Shown: positions 8,583-18,500 of the stretch, in pieces
Layout of the letters: each line of letters begins with the position of its first letter
Numbering within the stretch: position 1 is the stretch's first letter
From: Bradyrhizobium sp.
GTDB taxonomy: Bacteria; Pseudomonadota; Alphaproteobacteria; Rhizobiales; Xanthobacteraceae
Assembly: GCA_030681365.1 (NCBI GenBank)
Contig: JAUXWH010000048.1
Location: 1 to 32,881 of the forward strand
Direction: 5' to 3'
Length of the DNA: 32,881 nucleotides
Position numbers and translations under genes: made by a program
The notes under the pieces: model-generated
Databases searched by the model: none
What the model was told of the DNA's origin: nothing
The model's input: the letters and a program-made list of their open reading frames with translations, nothing else

Positions 8583-10301
8583 ATGTATCGGATCATTCTG
8601 TACCTGGTGTTGATCGCACTCGCAGCGGCCGGCGCCGCCTGGGTTGCCGATCAGGGCGGCGATGTCACCCTGAACTGGGGCGGCTGGCGCGTCCAGGCGT
8701 CGCTGCCGGTGTTCGCGCTGGCGCTCGGCGTCGCCATCGTCGCTATCATGCTGGTGTGGGCGATGCTGCGCGGGCTGTGGCGCGCGCCGGCGCGGCTCCG
8801 GCAGCGACGGCGCGAACGCCGCGAGGCGCGCGGCCGCCATGCCATCACCCGAGGGCTGCTGGCGATCGGCCACGGCGATTCCGCCGCGGCCCGTCGCCAT
8901 GCCGATGTAGCGCGCCGGGATGCCGGACACGATCCGCTGGCGCTGCTGCTGCATGCGCAATCCGCCCAGCTCGATGGCGACCGCGAAGGCGCGCAACGCG
9001 CCTTCCACGCCATGGCGGAGCGTGAGGACACGCGGCTGCTCGGCCTGCGCGGGCTGTTCATCGAGGCGCAGCGTGCCGACGATCCGGTCGCCGCGGTCAT
9101 GATCGCCGAGGAGGCGTTGAAGCTGGCGCCGGCCTCGACCTGGGCCTCGCATGCCCTGCTGGGATTTCGCTGCGCCAAGGGCGACTGGAGCGGCGCGCTC
9201 AGCATCCTCGACAACAATCTCGCCTCGGGGCTGATCGACAAGGCGCTCTACAAACGCCATCGCGGCGTGCTGCTGACGGCGCGCGCGCTCGAACTGGAAA
9301 AGATCGACCGCGACAAGTCGCGCGAAAGCGCGATGGAAGCGATCAAGCTGGCGCCGACACTGGTGCCGGCCGCGGTGCTGGCGAGCAAGTTTCAGACCGA
9401 GGCGCATCAGATCCGCCGCTCGATGCGGATCGTGGAGACGGCGTGGCTGGCGCAGCCGCATCCCGACCTCGCCGATGCCTATGCCCATGTGAAGCTCGGC
9501 GATTCCGCGCGGCAGCGGCTGGTGCGGATCGAGACGCTGGCGGCGAAGGCGCCCGGCCATATCGAAAGCGCGCTGGCGATCGCGCGCGCCGCGATCGACG
9601 CCGCGGAATTCGGGCGCGCCCGCGAGGCGCTGGAGTCGTTCACCGCGGCGCCGACCCAGCGGGTGGCGCTGCTGATGGCGGAGATCGAGCGCGTCGAGCA
9701 TGGCGACAGCGGCCGGGCGCGGGCCTGGACCTTGCGCGCGGTGCGCGCGGCGCACGATCCGGTGTGGACCGCGGATGGCTATGTCAGCGACCGCTGGCGG
9801 CCGGTATCGCCGGTGACCGGGCGGCTGGATGCGTTTCAGTGGCAGACGCCGCTGGCGGCCTTGCCATCCGACAGCAGCGCCGCCATCGAAGCCTATGCCC
9901 TCGAAGAGGAGATGCTGGCGCCGCCTCGCCGCGTCGAGCCGCCGAAGGAACCCGTCGCCGAGATGTCCGCCGAGGAGGCCATGCCTTCAGCGGCGCAGGA
10001 CAATTCCCCGGTGCCGGCGCCAACTGCCGAGACCACCCTTCCCGCGGAGCCCGAACCAGAGCCCGCGCCGTCACCGCCACCGCCCGAATCCGTGGCCCCG
10101 GCGCCCGCACCCCTGTTCCGCTCCCGCCAGGACATCCCCAAGACCGTCCGCCCCGTACCCCAGGTGATCCCCATCGTCCGGGCTCCCGACGATCCCGGGA
10201 TCGACGACGACAGCGCGGGCGATGAATTCCGGGAGCAAATAAGCCCCGCGCCGAGCCAGGCCGGCGGCTGGCGCGGGTTTCTGTCCCGCTGGGGCAGCTA
10301 G
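8583..10301 (+). CDS. hemY: HemY-like inner-membrane TPR protein
   Basis: This 572-aa protein carries the HemY N-terminal domain: two membrane segments (about 3-22 and 42-66) joined by the motif DQGGDVTLNWGGWRVQ, then a basic RRRERREARGRHA stretch and helical TPR-type repeats (about 85-410; the HDPLALLLHAQ and WASHALLGF units). The name comes from the haem gene cluster; the molecular role is unsettled and it is not the protoporphyrinogen oxidase of Gram-positive bacteria. Residues about 440-530 form a Pro/Ala/Glu-rich, probably disordered tail, longer than in gamma-proteobacterial HemY. AGGA lies just before the ATG. It is the last gene of the hemD-mitofilin-hemY group. Confidence 0.88.
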   Translation: MYRIILYLVLIALAAAGAAWVADQGGDVTLNWGGWRVQASLPVFALALGVAIVAIMLVWAMLRGLWRAPARLRQRRRERREARGRHAITRGLLAIGHGDSAAARRHADVARRDAGHDPLALLLHAQSAQLDGDREGAQRAFHAMAEREDTRLLGLRGLFIEAQRADDPVAAVMIAEEALKLAPASTWASHALLGFRCAKGDWSGALSILDNNLASGLIDKALYKRHRGVLLTARALELEKIDRDKSRESAMEAIKLAPTLVPAAVLASKFQTEAHQIRRSMRIVETAWLAQPHPDLADAYAHVKLGDSARQRLVRIETLAAKAPGHIESALAIARAAIDAAEFGRAREALESFTAAPTQRVALLMAEIERVEHGDSGRARAWTLRAVRAAHDPVWTADGYVSDRWRPVSPVTGRLDAFQWQTPLAALPSDSSAAIEAYALEEEMLAPPRRVEPPKEPVAEMSAEEAMPSAAQDNSPVPAPTAETTLPAEPEPEPAPSPPPPESVAPAPAPLFRSRQDIPKTVRPVPQVIPIVRAPDDPGIDDDSAGDEFREQISPAPSQAGGWRGFLSRWGS

Positions 10302-10326
10302 GCGCAACGTTTTGCCGCGAAACATG

Positions 10327-10427
10327 CCCCGGGCCATGACCCGGGGTGGAGACCGGTTCGCGTCAAGAAAACGCGTCCAAAAATGAGCCAGTCAGAGATT
10401 TCGGGAGCGTTTTTCTTGCAAAAACGC
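10327..10427. repeat. Palindromic repeat cluster downstream of hemY
   Basis: Three elements lie in the hemY to tRNA-Thr gap. A 7-bp hairpin (CCCCGGG-CCATGA-CCCGGGG) covers 10327-10346. A 26-bp stretch at 10352-10377 recurs exactly, in reverse orientation, at 26784-26809. A hairpin GCGTTTTT-CTTGC-AAAAACGC covers 10407-10427. The hairpins may help end hemY transcription, but none has a clean terminal T run. Confidence 0.65.
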
Positions 10428-10444
10428 GTCCTGCCCGATATCAG
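10416..10444 (+). promoter_or_regulatory. Possible promoter of tRNA-Thr
   Basis: TTGCAA (10416-10421) and TATCAG (10439-10444) are 17 bp apart and end 44 bp before the tRNA. The match to a housekeeping promoter is modest and overlaps the hairpin at 10407-10427, so this is a weak call. Confidence 0.3.
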
Positions 10445-10488
10445 GGGCCAGCGTTTTCGGGCCGTTGCTTGAGCGCATCGCTTGGTCC

Positions 10489-10564
10489 GCCGCAATAGCT
10501 CAGTTGGTAGAGCACGTCATTCGTAATGACGGGGTCACAGGTTCGAGTCCTGTTTGCGGCACCA
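10489..10564 (+). tRNA. tRNA-Thr (anticodon CGT)
   Basis: This 76-nt sequence folds as a full cloverleaf: acceptor stem GCCGCAA/TTGCGGC, D arm AGCTCAGTTGGTAGAGC, anticodon stem CGTCA/TGACG with loop TTCGTAA (anticodon CGT, reading ACG), and T arm ACAGG-TTCGAGT-CCTGT. Discriminator A is followed by an encoded CCA. A degenerate copy of this locus lies at 15357-15431. Confidence 0.97.
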
Positions 10565-10631
10565 GTTTTCTTATTCCGATGAAACCGCCCGGCCTGTTCG
10601 AAGGAAGGTCCCAGACGGCAACCCGCCGCCC

Positions 10632-11621
10632 TCACCCCTTCCACCTTCTGGCCCTGCGCAAGGCGGCCGAAGGCAACTCGCCGAATACATTGCGATAGTC
10701 GCGCGCGAAATGACCGGGATTCTGGAAACCGCACTTCAGTGCGATCTGTATCACCGAGCCATTTTCATTCGGTTGTTCGAGCATTTCGCGCGCGCGGTTG
10801 AGGCGCACCTGTTTTGCAAAATCCGCCGGTGAGTAGCCGCGGTCCTTCCTGAACTGCCGGAACAGGCTTCGCCCGCTGACCTTGGCCACCGCGACCATTG
10901 TCTCGATGTCGATCGGCTTGTCCCAATTGGCTTCGATGAACTCCTCGACCCTCCTCACCGCAGTCGAGGAAACCGGAAGCGGCTGGCGCAACAGCAGGTT
11001 CGTATAAGTGTGCCGGTGGCACATCAGGAATTTCATGATCATCATGCGCTGGACTTCGGCAGCAGCCAAATCGGAGAAGAACCTCCCGCGCTCATTGTAG
11101 TCGATGGCAAATTGAAATACCCGCCGCCGCAGCGCATGCATCGCCGGCTGGCGTGCCGGGGTTTCGTCGAATACCAGCGTTCGGCCGATGTCCTGACCAA
11201 GCAGGGCACCGAGATTGCGCAGCAGCGCGTCGAATTCGATTCGCAGCACAAGCTGTCGATAGCCGGACCGGAAGTCGAGCTTGAGTGGCTCCTGCGCGTG
11301 CAGGACCGGGGTCCAGGAGCCCGGCGTTATCTCTCCCGGTTGTTTACCTGCCGCGTAACGCGCCACACCTTCGATATTGAAGATCTGCCGCACGAAGGAC
11401 GCTTCGCCGAAACCGACCGATACATCGCCGCTGTAGTCGCAATAGGAAACTCCGAGTTCGCCTACCTGCAAATGATTGGCATTAACGGCAAAAGCCCGAT
11501 TTGCCTTTCCGGCGTCGAAGCTGTTTGCACCAAATACCTTGAACAGCCGATCCTGCACGAACGCGGGATCGGCGGAGCGCATGACCGGATAATTGCTTAG
11601 AGGGACGAAACGGGTGGGCAT
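10632..11621 (-). CDS. AraC-family transcriptional regulator
   Basis: This 329-aa regulator has an N-terminal sensing region of about 200 residues, probably cupin-like (ligand unknown), and a C-terminal AraC-type domain with two helix-turn-helix units from about residue 220 (VRRVEEFIEANWDKPIDIETMVAVAKVSGRSL and the second-helix signature IALKCGFQNPGHFARDYRNVFGELPS). Such proteins usually control a nearby catabolic or stress gene. The ATG at 11621 has AGGGA only 2 nt away, which is tight; an internal ATG (MRSADPAF) is an alternative. The gene points toward tRNA-Thr and away from the carbonic anhydrase and chemoreceptor genes. Whether it controls them is not shown by the sequence. Confidence 0.88.
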   Translation of the reverse strand: MPTRFVPLSNYPVMRSADPAFVQDRLFKVFGANSFDAGKANRAFAVNANHLQVGELGVSYCDYSGDVSVGFGEASFVRQIFNIEGVARYAAGKQPGEITPGSWTPVLHAQEPLKLDFRSGYRQLVLRIEFDALLRNLGALLGQDIGRTLVFDETPARQPAMHALRRRVFQFAIDYNERGRFFSDLAAAEVQRMMIMKFLMCHRHTYTNLLLRQPLPVSSTAVRRVEEFIEANWDKPIDIETMVAVAKVSGRSLFRQFRKDRGYSPADFAKQVRLNRAREMLEQPNENGSVIQIALKCGFQNPGHFARDYRNVFGELPSAALRRARRWKG

Positions 11622-11897
11622 GGTCCCTACGGCGCCATCGGTTTGGAGTCCAAACGATCTGTACGCTGAGTCGTCCCGGACTCAACTGACCTATGGTTGC
11701 CGCGACAGGAAAAATCGTCGCACCCAGCGCTCAATGGATGCCACGACTATCTGCATTCTGCCGTGCGACCCTTCGTTCTGGCAGAATCCGGCCATGCCTG
11801 TCGCTGCACGGACTTAGCGCCTGCTAACTCCATTGTCCTATTTTGTCGGTCGAGCGTTCGCTTCCCGAACGCAGCGTAGAGATCGACGAGGCGTCGA

Positions 11898-12191
11898 ATG
11901 GCACAGGTAATAATGCTCGATCGAGAGGTATGCGCGCGCTCGACGCAGCAATCGCCCCCGCTCCAAGCCTCCGGCATCGGAATCGCGCCGGCTCTGCCCG
12001 TCGCCAGCCGACGAGCGCCGAGGAGCGAAGACGTCTACCGCGCGATCCTGCTCCTCGACCAGGCCGCGCAGCATGCACGTCTGCTTGTGAAGTATATTTC
12101 CGACTCGTCGCGAAGAGCGAACTTTGAAGCGCAGATCGCCGCAATCGATCACCTGCTTCAAATCGCGCGCGGCATGGCGCTGAGACTGTGA
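11898..12191 (+). CDS. Small hypothetical protein
   Basis: This 97-aa ORF is not a family I recognise. The N-terminal 40 residues are low complexity. The C-terminal half (RSEDVYRAILLLDQAAQHARLLVKYI to the end) looks like two amphipathic helices, which argues for a real protein. GACGAGG lies about 6 nt before the ATG. It sits alone in the gap between the AraC gene and the carbonic anhydrase gene. The 276 bp upstream (11622-11897) hold no gene I can support, only the probable AraC promoter region. Confidence 0.45.
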   Translation: MAQVIMLDREVCARSTQQSPPLQASGIGIAPALPVASRRAPRSEDVYRAILLLDQAAQHARLLVKYISDSSRRANFEAQIAAIDHLLQIARGMALRL

Positions 12192-12333
12192 GGCGGCGCC
12201 GGGCCTCGCCCTGTCAGACGGCGGAAATCGAACGGCCTGCCGCCGCGGGGTCTGGTTCGTCGCAAACCCAATTCGAACGCTCTCACTGAAAACCCGTGAG
12301 CGCTGCGCTGAGCCACCCAAACGGAGACTTGTG

Positions 12334-13116
12334 ATGTCGATTGATCGGCGAATGTTGATGCGTGGAGCGTTGGCCTGCGCGTGCTGTTTGAAGGCCGGCG
12401 TCGCCACCGCATCGGATGCGCCTCCACATGGTGGCGCGGCATCGACACACTGGAGCTATGAAGGCGACGGCAATCCAGAGAAATGGGGTGAACTTCAATC
12501 CGATTTCAAGATGTGCCAGCTCGGCCTTGAGCAGACGCCGATCGATCTCAGCAACGGTATCAAGGGTGACGTCGGTTCGGTCGATTATGACTACAGGCCG
12601 CTGCCGCTCCGTATCGTCAACAACGGCCATACCATCCAGTTCAACGCCGATCCCGGCTGTGCCTGCGTTATCGGCGGCACGCGTCATGAGTTGCTGCAGT
12701 TTCATATGCATCACCCGAGCGAGCATCTGCTGGCTGGAAAAGGCTTCGATCTCGAATGCCACTTCGTGCACAGGTCGAGCGCGGGAGCGCTTGCGGTGAC
12801 CGGCGTGTTCATTCGGCCGGGTACGGCGAACGCGGCCCTGAAGACGTTCTTCGAGCAGATGCCCGCCAAGGCGGGGCCGGAGGTGCGGGCCGACAGCTCG
12901 ATCGATATCGCGGGCATCCTGCCGAAGACCGGCGGATATTTCCGTTACATGGGTTCGTTGACCACGCCGCCCTGTTCCGAAGGCCTCACCTGGACGGTTC
13001 ACAAGGAGCCCATCGAGGCATCCGTCGAGCAGATCCGGAAGTTCGCCGCCCTGTTTTCCAACAACGCTCGTCCGCTTCAGAAGCGCAATCGCCGCTTCTT
13101 GCTCGACGCGTCCTGA
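12334..13116 (+). CDS. Alpha-carbonic anhydrase, exported
   Basis: This 260-aa enzyme interconverts CO2 and bicarbonate, probably in the periplasm. The three zinc histidines are visible: H124 and H126 in QFHMHH and H143 in ECHFVH. The NNGHT motif gives the proton-shuttle His, and TTPPCSEGLTWTV holds the substrate-pocket Thr. Cysteines in KMCQLGLEQTPIDL and PPCSEG are the usual disulfide pair. The N-terminus MSIDRRMLMRGALACACC has a twin arginine before a hydrophobic stretch, like a Tat signal, with a likely cut after ATA near residue 26. The ATG at 12334 has GGAG 7 nt upstream; a GTG at 12331 is possible. The chemoreceptor gene starts 36 bp downstream and may share its transcript. Confidence 0.93.
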   Translation: MSIDRRMLMRGALACACCLKAGVATASDAPPHGGAASTHWSYEGDGNPEKWGELQSDFKMCQLGLEQTPIDLSNGIKGDVGSVDYDYRPLPLRIVNNGHTIQFNADPGCACVIGGTRHELLQFHMHHPSEHLLAGKGFDLECHFVHRSSAGALAVTGVFIRPGTANAALKTFFEQMPAKAGPEVRADSSIDIAGILPKTGGYFRYMGSLTTPPCSEGLTWTVHKEPIEASVEQIRKFAALFSNNARPLQKRNRRFLLDAS

Positions 13117-13152
13117 TCTTCCGGTCCTGTTTTTAATTAGAGGAATAATGCC

Positions 13153-15216
13153 ATGAGCAAGTCTTCGTCTTTAGCAGCATCCGCGCCGTCCGGCCTGTCC
13201 GGGTTCTTCGCCAACCGCAAGATCAGCACCAAGATCGCGATCGGATTTGCCTCTATCCTCGTCATCACGGGCCTGATTTCCGCGATTTCCTACGTCGAGT
13301 TCGGGAAGATAGATCGGGATTTCCACGATTACTCGCGAAAGGTGACCAACGGCGCCGTTATCGGCGACATCGATCGGCAGTTCCTGGCGTTCCGGCGCTA
13401 TGCCGGCGAGGTCTCGGAGAACATCGAAGAGAATTTCGCCGCTGCCGACAAGACGCGCAAGATCGTGCGCGAGCGGCTCGACCAGGCGATGAAAGACATC
13501 AAGGACACCGGGCGTCTCGCCAAAGTGAAGCATATGTCCGATCAGTTCGACATCTATTCGAAAGATTTCGACAAGGTCGTGCCGATGCAGCGCGAGCAGG
13601 CGAAACTCGTGAAGGAAGTGCTCGATCCGGTCGGACAGAAGTTGCGTCTCGATCTGGAGCGGTTGCAGAAGAACGCCGCGGTCCAGGCCGGCAACAGCAA
13701 TACCGTCATTCTCGCGGGCGAAGCCATCAAGCTGCTCATGCAGGCGCGCCTGAATTCCGACAAGGCGCTTGCGCGCCATGACGAGGCCTTCGTGAAGGTC
13801 GCCGAAGTCGCGTTTGTGGACCTCAAGCGTGTTTTGGCGACATTCGAGGCAGCAGTAACCAATCCCGAGGTGCGCAAGCAATTCGACGAAGTCAAGTCCA
13901 ACTCCGACAAATTCCACGATGCCTTCGCCAAGGCCATGCACGACTCCAAGGAAGTAAGCGCCCTCATGCACGGCGAGATGCGGAAGGCGGCCCGTGAGAT
14001 TGCCGCCGATGCCGCTTCGATCAAGGAGGCCGTGGTCGCCGAAGAACACAAGATCGAGCAGGAAGTGACCAGCCTGATTGCCTGGGCCAACACGATGATT
14101 GTCTGGGTTGCCGTCGGCAGTCTGGTGCTCGGCATGGTGCTGGCATGGCTGATCGGACGGGCGATTTCGAGGCCTGTGGTCGGGTTGTGCGCCGGGATGC
14201 GCGAACTCGCCGAAGGCAATTTCCAGGTCGTATTGCCCGGTCTCGGCCGCGGCGATGAAGTCGGCGACATGGCGCAGGCGGTCGAAACCTTCAAGGTCAA
14301 GGCCGAGCAAAAGGCCCGCGATGAGGCCGAAGCCAAGGTGAAGCAGGATCAGGTCGCGGCGCAGCAGCGCAAGGCTGACATGATCAAGCTGGCGGATTCC
14401 TTCGAATCTGCCGTCGGCGAGATCATCGAGACCGTTTCGTCGGCCTCGACCGAGCTGGAGGCTTCCGCCTCAACGCTCACCTCGACCGCGGAACGGGCGC
14501 AGGAATTGACCATCATGGTCGCGGCGGCATCCGAGGAGGCATCCACCAACGTGCAGTCGGTCGCCTCTGCGACTGAGGAAATGTCGTCCTCCGTCAACGA
14601 GATCAGCCGACAGGTGCAGGAATCGGCACGGATCGCCAACGATGCGGTCGATCAAGCGCGCAAGACCAACGATCGTGTCGCCGAACTGTCGAAGGCGGCG
14701 GCGCGGATCGGCGACGTCGTCGAGTTGATCAACACCATCGCAGGACAAACCAACCTGCTCGCGTTGAACGCTACGATCGAGGCTGCCCGTGCCGGCGAGG
14801 CAGGCCGCGGGTTCGCGGTCGTCGCTTCCGAGGTCAAGGCGCTTGCCGAGCAAACGGCGAAGGCGACAGGCGAAATCGGCCAGCAGGTTACCGGCATTCA
14901 GGCGGCAACGCTCGAATCGGTGGGTGCGATCAAGGAGATCAGCGGTACGATCGCAAGACTTTCCGAGATCTCCTCAACGATCGCGGCTGCGGTGGAGGAG
15001 CAGGGCGCGGCGACGCAGGAAATCGCCCGCAACGTGCAGCAGGCCGCACAGGGCACCATGCAGGTGTCTTCCAACATCACCGACGTCCAGCGCGGTGCCA
15101 CCGAGACCGGATCGGCTTCCTCGCAAGTTCTGTCGGCGGCACAAATGCTGTCCGGCGACAGCAACCGTCTCAAGACCGAAGTCGGAAAGTTCCTCGAGAC
15201 AGTACGGGCCGCTTAG
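13153..15216 (+). CDS. Methyl-accepting chemotaxis protein
   Basis: This 687-aa chemoreceptor has a transmembrane segment at about 27-48, a large, entirely helical periplasmic sensor of roughly 255 residues (about 50-305), a second membrane segment at about 306-331, a HAMP domain with the ISRPV start (about 335-385) and a cytoplasmic signalling coiled coil. The highly conserved hairpin tip that binds CheA/CheW is intact near residues 528-560 ([21 protein letters not shown]). The sensor length resembles four-helix or HBM-type bimodular sensors, but the ligand is unknown. There is no C-terminal CheR-docking pentapeptide. GAGGA lies 9 nt before the ATG. The close carbonic anhydrase gene hints at sensing linked to CO2, bicarbonate or pH, which is inference only. 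Confidence 0.93.
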   Translation: MSKSSSLAASAPSGLSGFFANRKISTKIAIGFASILVITGLISAISYVEFGKIDRDFHDYSRKVTNGAVIGDIDRQFLAFRRYAGEVSENIEENFAAADKTRKIVRERLDQAMKDIKDTGRLAKVKHMSDQFDIYSKDFDKVVPMQREQAKLVKEVLDPVGQKLRLDLERLQKNAAVQAGNSNTVILAGEAIKLLMQARLNSDKALARHDEAFVKVAEVAFVDLKRVLATFEAAVTNPEVRKQFDEVKSNSDKFHDAFAKAMHDSKEVSALMHGEMRKAAREIAADAASIKEAVVAEEHKIEQEVTSLIAWANTMIVWVAVGSLVLGMVLAWLIGRAISRPVVGLCAGMRELAEGNFQVVLPGLGRGDEVGDMAQAVETFKVKAEQKARDEAEAKVKQDQVAAQQRKADMIKLADSFESAVGEIIETVSSASTELEASASTLTSTAERAQELTIMVAAASEEASTNVQSVASATEEMSSSVNEISRQVQESARIANDAVDQARKTNDRVAELSKAAARIGDVVELINTIAGQTNLLALNATIEAARAGEAGRGFAVVASEVKALAEQTAKATGEIGQQVTGIQAATLESVGAIKEISGTIARLSEISSTIAAAVEEQGAATQEIARNVQQAAQGTMQVSSNITDVQRGATETGSASSQVLSAAQMLSGDSNRLKTEVGKFLETVRAA

Positions 15217-15239
15217 AAAAAAAGCCCGGCTCCGAACCC

Positions 15240-15280
15240 CCCGGGCAATGCGGCTCCCATATTGGGACGCATTGCTCGGG
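15240..15280. repeat. Long imperfect palindrome after the chemoreceptor gene
   Basis: Arms CCCGGGCAATGCG (15240-15252) and CGCATTGCTCGGG (15268-15280) pair at 12 of 13 positions. Inside, TCCCA/TGGGA (15255-15259, 15263-15267) adds five pairs around a 3-nt loop. The folded RNA would be very stable. It starts 24 bp after the stop codon and may act as a terminator or mRNA end, but no T run follows on the plus strand. Confidence 0.65.
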
Positions 15281-15356
15281 CGCGACCCGAGACCCACGGG
15301 CGTGGCAGGTATCGGGCGCGAGCATTTTCAGGGCGTTGTCGATACGTGCCTGGTCC

Positions 15357-15431
15357 GCCGCAACCGTCCGGTTCGTAACGTCCGGCATTCGTGGTGACGA
15401 GGTTACAGGTTCGAGTCCGGCTTGCGGCACC
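15357..15431 (+). pseudogene. Degenerate tRNA-Thr copy (tRNA relic)
   Basis: This 75-nt sequence aligns without gaps to tRNA-Thr at 10489-10563. The acceptor stem (GCCGCAA/TTGCGGC) is intact, the loop keeps TTCGT with anticodon CGT, and ACAGGTTCGAGTCC is identical. The D arm is destroyed, the anticodon stem has a G-A mismatch, the T stem has two mismatches (ACAGG/CCGGC), and the final A of CCA is G. The 13 bp ending at the acceptor stem (TGGTCCGCCGCAA) match, and about 45 bp further upstream is recognisably related (AGCATTTTC versus AGCGTTTTC). It is therefore a decayed duplicate of the locus, unlikely to work as a tRNA. Confidence 0.85.
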
Positions 15432-15550
15432 GACAAAGCCGGACATTTCCCGGAAAGGCCGGCTTCACAAATCTAAGCAGGTCTATACGTGGGGTTTCTG
15501 CTCGAGTGCTGCCCGTGCCATGATGCCGCTTGATCCCGAATCAGGCAGCC

Positions 15551-18500
15551 ATGCGCGTTTTCAGCGTCCCCGTATCCGCGCCGTTCCTGCGCACCGTCAT
15601 CGCCGCCCTGGTCGATGGCCGCCTGGTCGATGGCTTCGAGGCCCGCACCGATCCGGCGAAGCTGGCGCAGGCGACGCTGTATCTGCCGACCCTGCGCGCC
15701 GGGCGCATGGCGCGGGAAATCTTTCTCGACGAACTGAAAACCGACGCGGTGGTGCTGCCGCGCATCGTGGCGCTGGGCGACATCGACGAGGACGAGCTGG
15801 CGTTCGCGGAAGGCGACGAAGCCGGCGGCATCGCCCCCCTGGACATTCCGCCGAAACTGGGTGAGTTGGAACGCCGGCTGGTGCTGGCGCGGCTTGTCGC
15901 CGCCTGGGCCAAACGGCCGGTGCTGTCGCCGCTGGTGGTCGGCGGCCCCGCATCGACGCTCACATTGGCTGGCGACCTTGCGCGGCTGATGGACGACATG
16001 GTGACACGCCGTGTCGACTGGAACGCGCTCGACCGTCTGGTGCCTGACCAGTTCGACAAATACTGGCAGCACACGCTGGATTTCCTGAAGATCGCCCGCG
16101 ACTTCTGGCCGGCTTTTCTGGCCGAAACCAACCGGATCGAGCCTGCCGCGCGCCGCGACCTCCTGATCGATGCCGAAGCGGAGCGCCTCACCAGCCAATC
16201 CGATGGTCCCGTGATCGCGGCGGGCTCCACCGGTTCGATGCCCTCAACCGCGAAATTCCTGCAGGCGGTAGCGAAGCTGCCGCACGGCGCAGTGGTGCTG
16301 CCGGGCCTCGATACCGACCTCGACGAGGAGGCCTGGCAATCGATCGGCGGCGTCAGGAATGCCAAGGGCGCCTTCACGACCGCGCCGGCCTCCAACCATC
16401 CGCAATTTGCGATGCATGCGCTGCTGTCGCGCTTCGGCATCCAGCGCCGCGATGTCGATACGCTCGGCAAGCCGGCGCGGAACGGCCGAGAGGTTCTGGC
16501 ATCCGAGGCGATGCGGCCGTGGAACGCGACCTCGGAATGGCATGATCGGTTGAAGCGGCTCGATATTGCGGCGCAGATTGCCGCCGGCATGGACAACCTC
16601 GCCGTGGTCGAAGCGCCCAATCCGGAGATAGAGGCGCTCGCTATTGCAGTCGCCATGCGCGAGGCGCGGCATCTGAACAAATCGGTGGCGCTGGTGACGC
16701 CGGACCGCGCGCTGGCGCGACGGGTGACGGCGGCCCTCGGCCGCTGGAATCTCGAATTCAATGATTCCGGTGGCGATGCGCTGATGGAAACACCGACCGG
16801 CATCTTTGTACGGCTGGTGGCCGACGCCGCCACCAAGGGACTGGAGCCGCCCACCCTGCTGGCGCTGCTCAAGCATCCGATGTTCCGGCTCGGCGGCATG
16901 CATGACGCATTGAAGCGCGGCATCGAAGTGCTCGAACTGGCACTGCTGCGCGGCACGCGGCCTCAACCCGGAAGCGGCGGTCTGGCCGCGGATTTCGCGC
17001 GCTTCCGCGATGAGCTGCGCAAGTTACATAGCGGCGAAACCTCGTCGCTGCACCATGCCGAGCCGCGCGCACGGCTGAAAGACCACGAACTCGACCCGGC
17101 GCAAGTGGTGATCGCGGCGCTCGGCAAGGCGCTGACGCCGCTGGAACGGGTTTCCGGCTCGCAACTCCATGATTTTGCCGAACTCGCGCAGCGTCATCGC
17201 GAGACGCTGGTGAATCTCTCCGCCGACGAGCGCGGTGTCGCTACAGCATTCGAGGGGCCGGACGGGCGCGTCCTCGCATCGTCCTTCGACGAACTGCTGG
17301 GCCGGCAGGAGAAGATCGGCCTGATGGTCGGGGTCGGCGACTACGCAGATGTATTCCAGGCCGCCTTTGCCGACCGTCAGGTGCGGCGGCGGGAGTTGCC
17401 TGGCGCGCAACTTCATATCTTCGGCCAGTTGGAGGCGCGGCTGACGGAATCCGACCGAATCATCATGGGCGGACTGGTCGAAACGGTGTGGCCACCGGCG
17501 CCGCGCGTCGATCCCTGGCTGAGCCGGCCGATGCGCCATGAACTCGGTCTCGATCTTCCGGAGCGCCGCATCGGCCTTTCCGCGCACGACTTCGCGCAGC
17601 TGCTCGGCCATCAAGAGGTGATCCTCACCCATTCGGGCAAGGTCAATGGAGCTCCGGCGGTCGCCTCGCGTTTCCTGCACCGGCTGGAAGCCGTCGCAGG
17701 CGAGGAGCGCTGGAAGACGGCGAAGGCGGCCGGCAACAGATATGTTCATTACGCGGGTGCGATCGATCAGCCTGACGAGGTCAAGTCGGTGGAGCAACCG
17801 CAACCCACGCCGCCGCGCGAGACACGCCCGACAAAGCTCTCCGTCACAGCGATCGAGGACTGGTTGCGTGATCCCTACACCATTTATGCCCGCCACATTC
17901 TCAGACTCGACCCGCTCGATCCCGTCGATATGCCGCTGTCCGCAGCCGATCGTGGCTCCGCCATCCACGAATCGCTCGGTGAATTCACCAGGGAATACGC
18001 AAACGCCCTGCCGGACGACGTTGTCGGTGTGTTGCGCGGCATCGGCGAAAAGCATTTTGCGCCGCTGATGGAAAAACCGGAGGCCCGCGCGCTGTGGTGG
18101 CCGCGCTTCCTTCGGATCACGCGCTGGTTCGCCGAATGGGAGGCCATGCGCCGCGGTGACATCGACGCCATCGCCGCCGAGATCACGGGCGAAATCAAGA
18201 TTCCGCTCGATCATGCCAGGATATTCACGCTCTCCGCGCGCGCCGACCGGATCGAGCGCCACGGCGATCGCTACGCCATCCTCGACTACAAGACCGGGCA
18301 ACCCCCGACCGGAAAACAGGTCCGGATGGGATTGTCGCCGCAGCTAACGCTGGAGGCGGCGATCCTGCGCGAGGGAGGTTTTGCCCATATCGATGCCGGT
18401 GCCTCCGTCGGCGAACTCGCCTATGTCAGGTTGAGCGGCAACAATCCGCCGGGCGAGCACAAGACGGTGGAATTGAAGATCAAGCCGAACGACACGCCGC

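Noticed and set aside
7527..9755. Minus-strand reading frame of over 700 codons opposite the mitofilin-like and hemY genes
   Set aside because: Antisense shadow with biased composition; the sense strand encodes recognised proteins with ribosome sites.
10441..10734. Short ORFs on both strands across tRNA-Thr
   Set aside because: They translate the tRNA itself (giving the familiar RTRTCDPV-type peptide) and are annotation artefacts.
13171..14310. Minus-strand ORF opposite the chemoreceptor gene
   Set aside because: Shadow of the coiled-coil coding sequence; the sense frame is a complete chemoreceptor.
15357..15431. Reading the tRNA relic as an integrase att site
   Set aside because: The similarity extends upstream of the tRNA, the copy is diverged throughout, and no integrase is present, so a decayed locus duplication fits better.
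15170..15446. Minus-strand ORFs across the tRNA relic
   Set aside because: They are the same tRNA-derived peptide pattern (RTRTCNLV) and not genes; they did help to reveal the relic.
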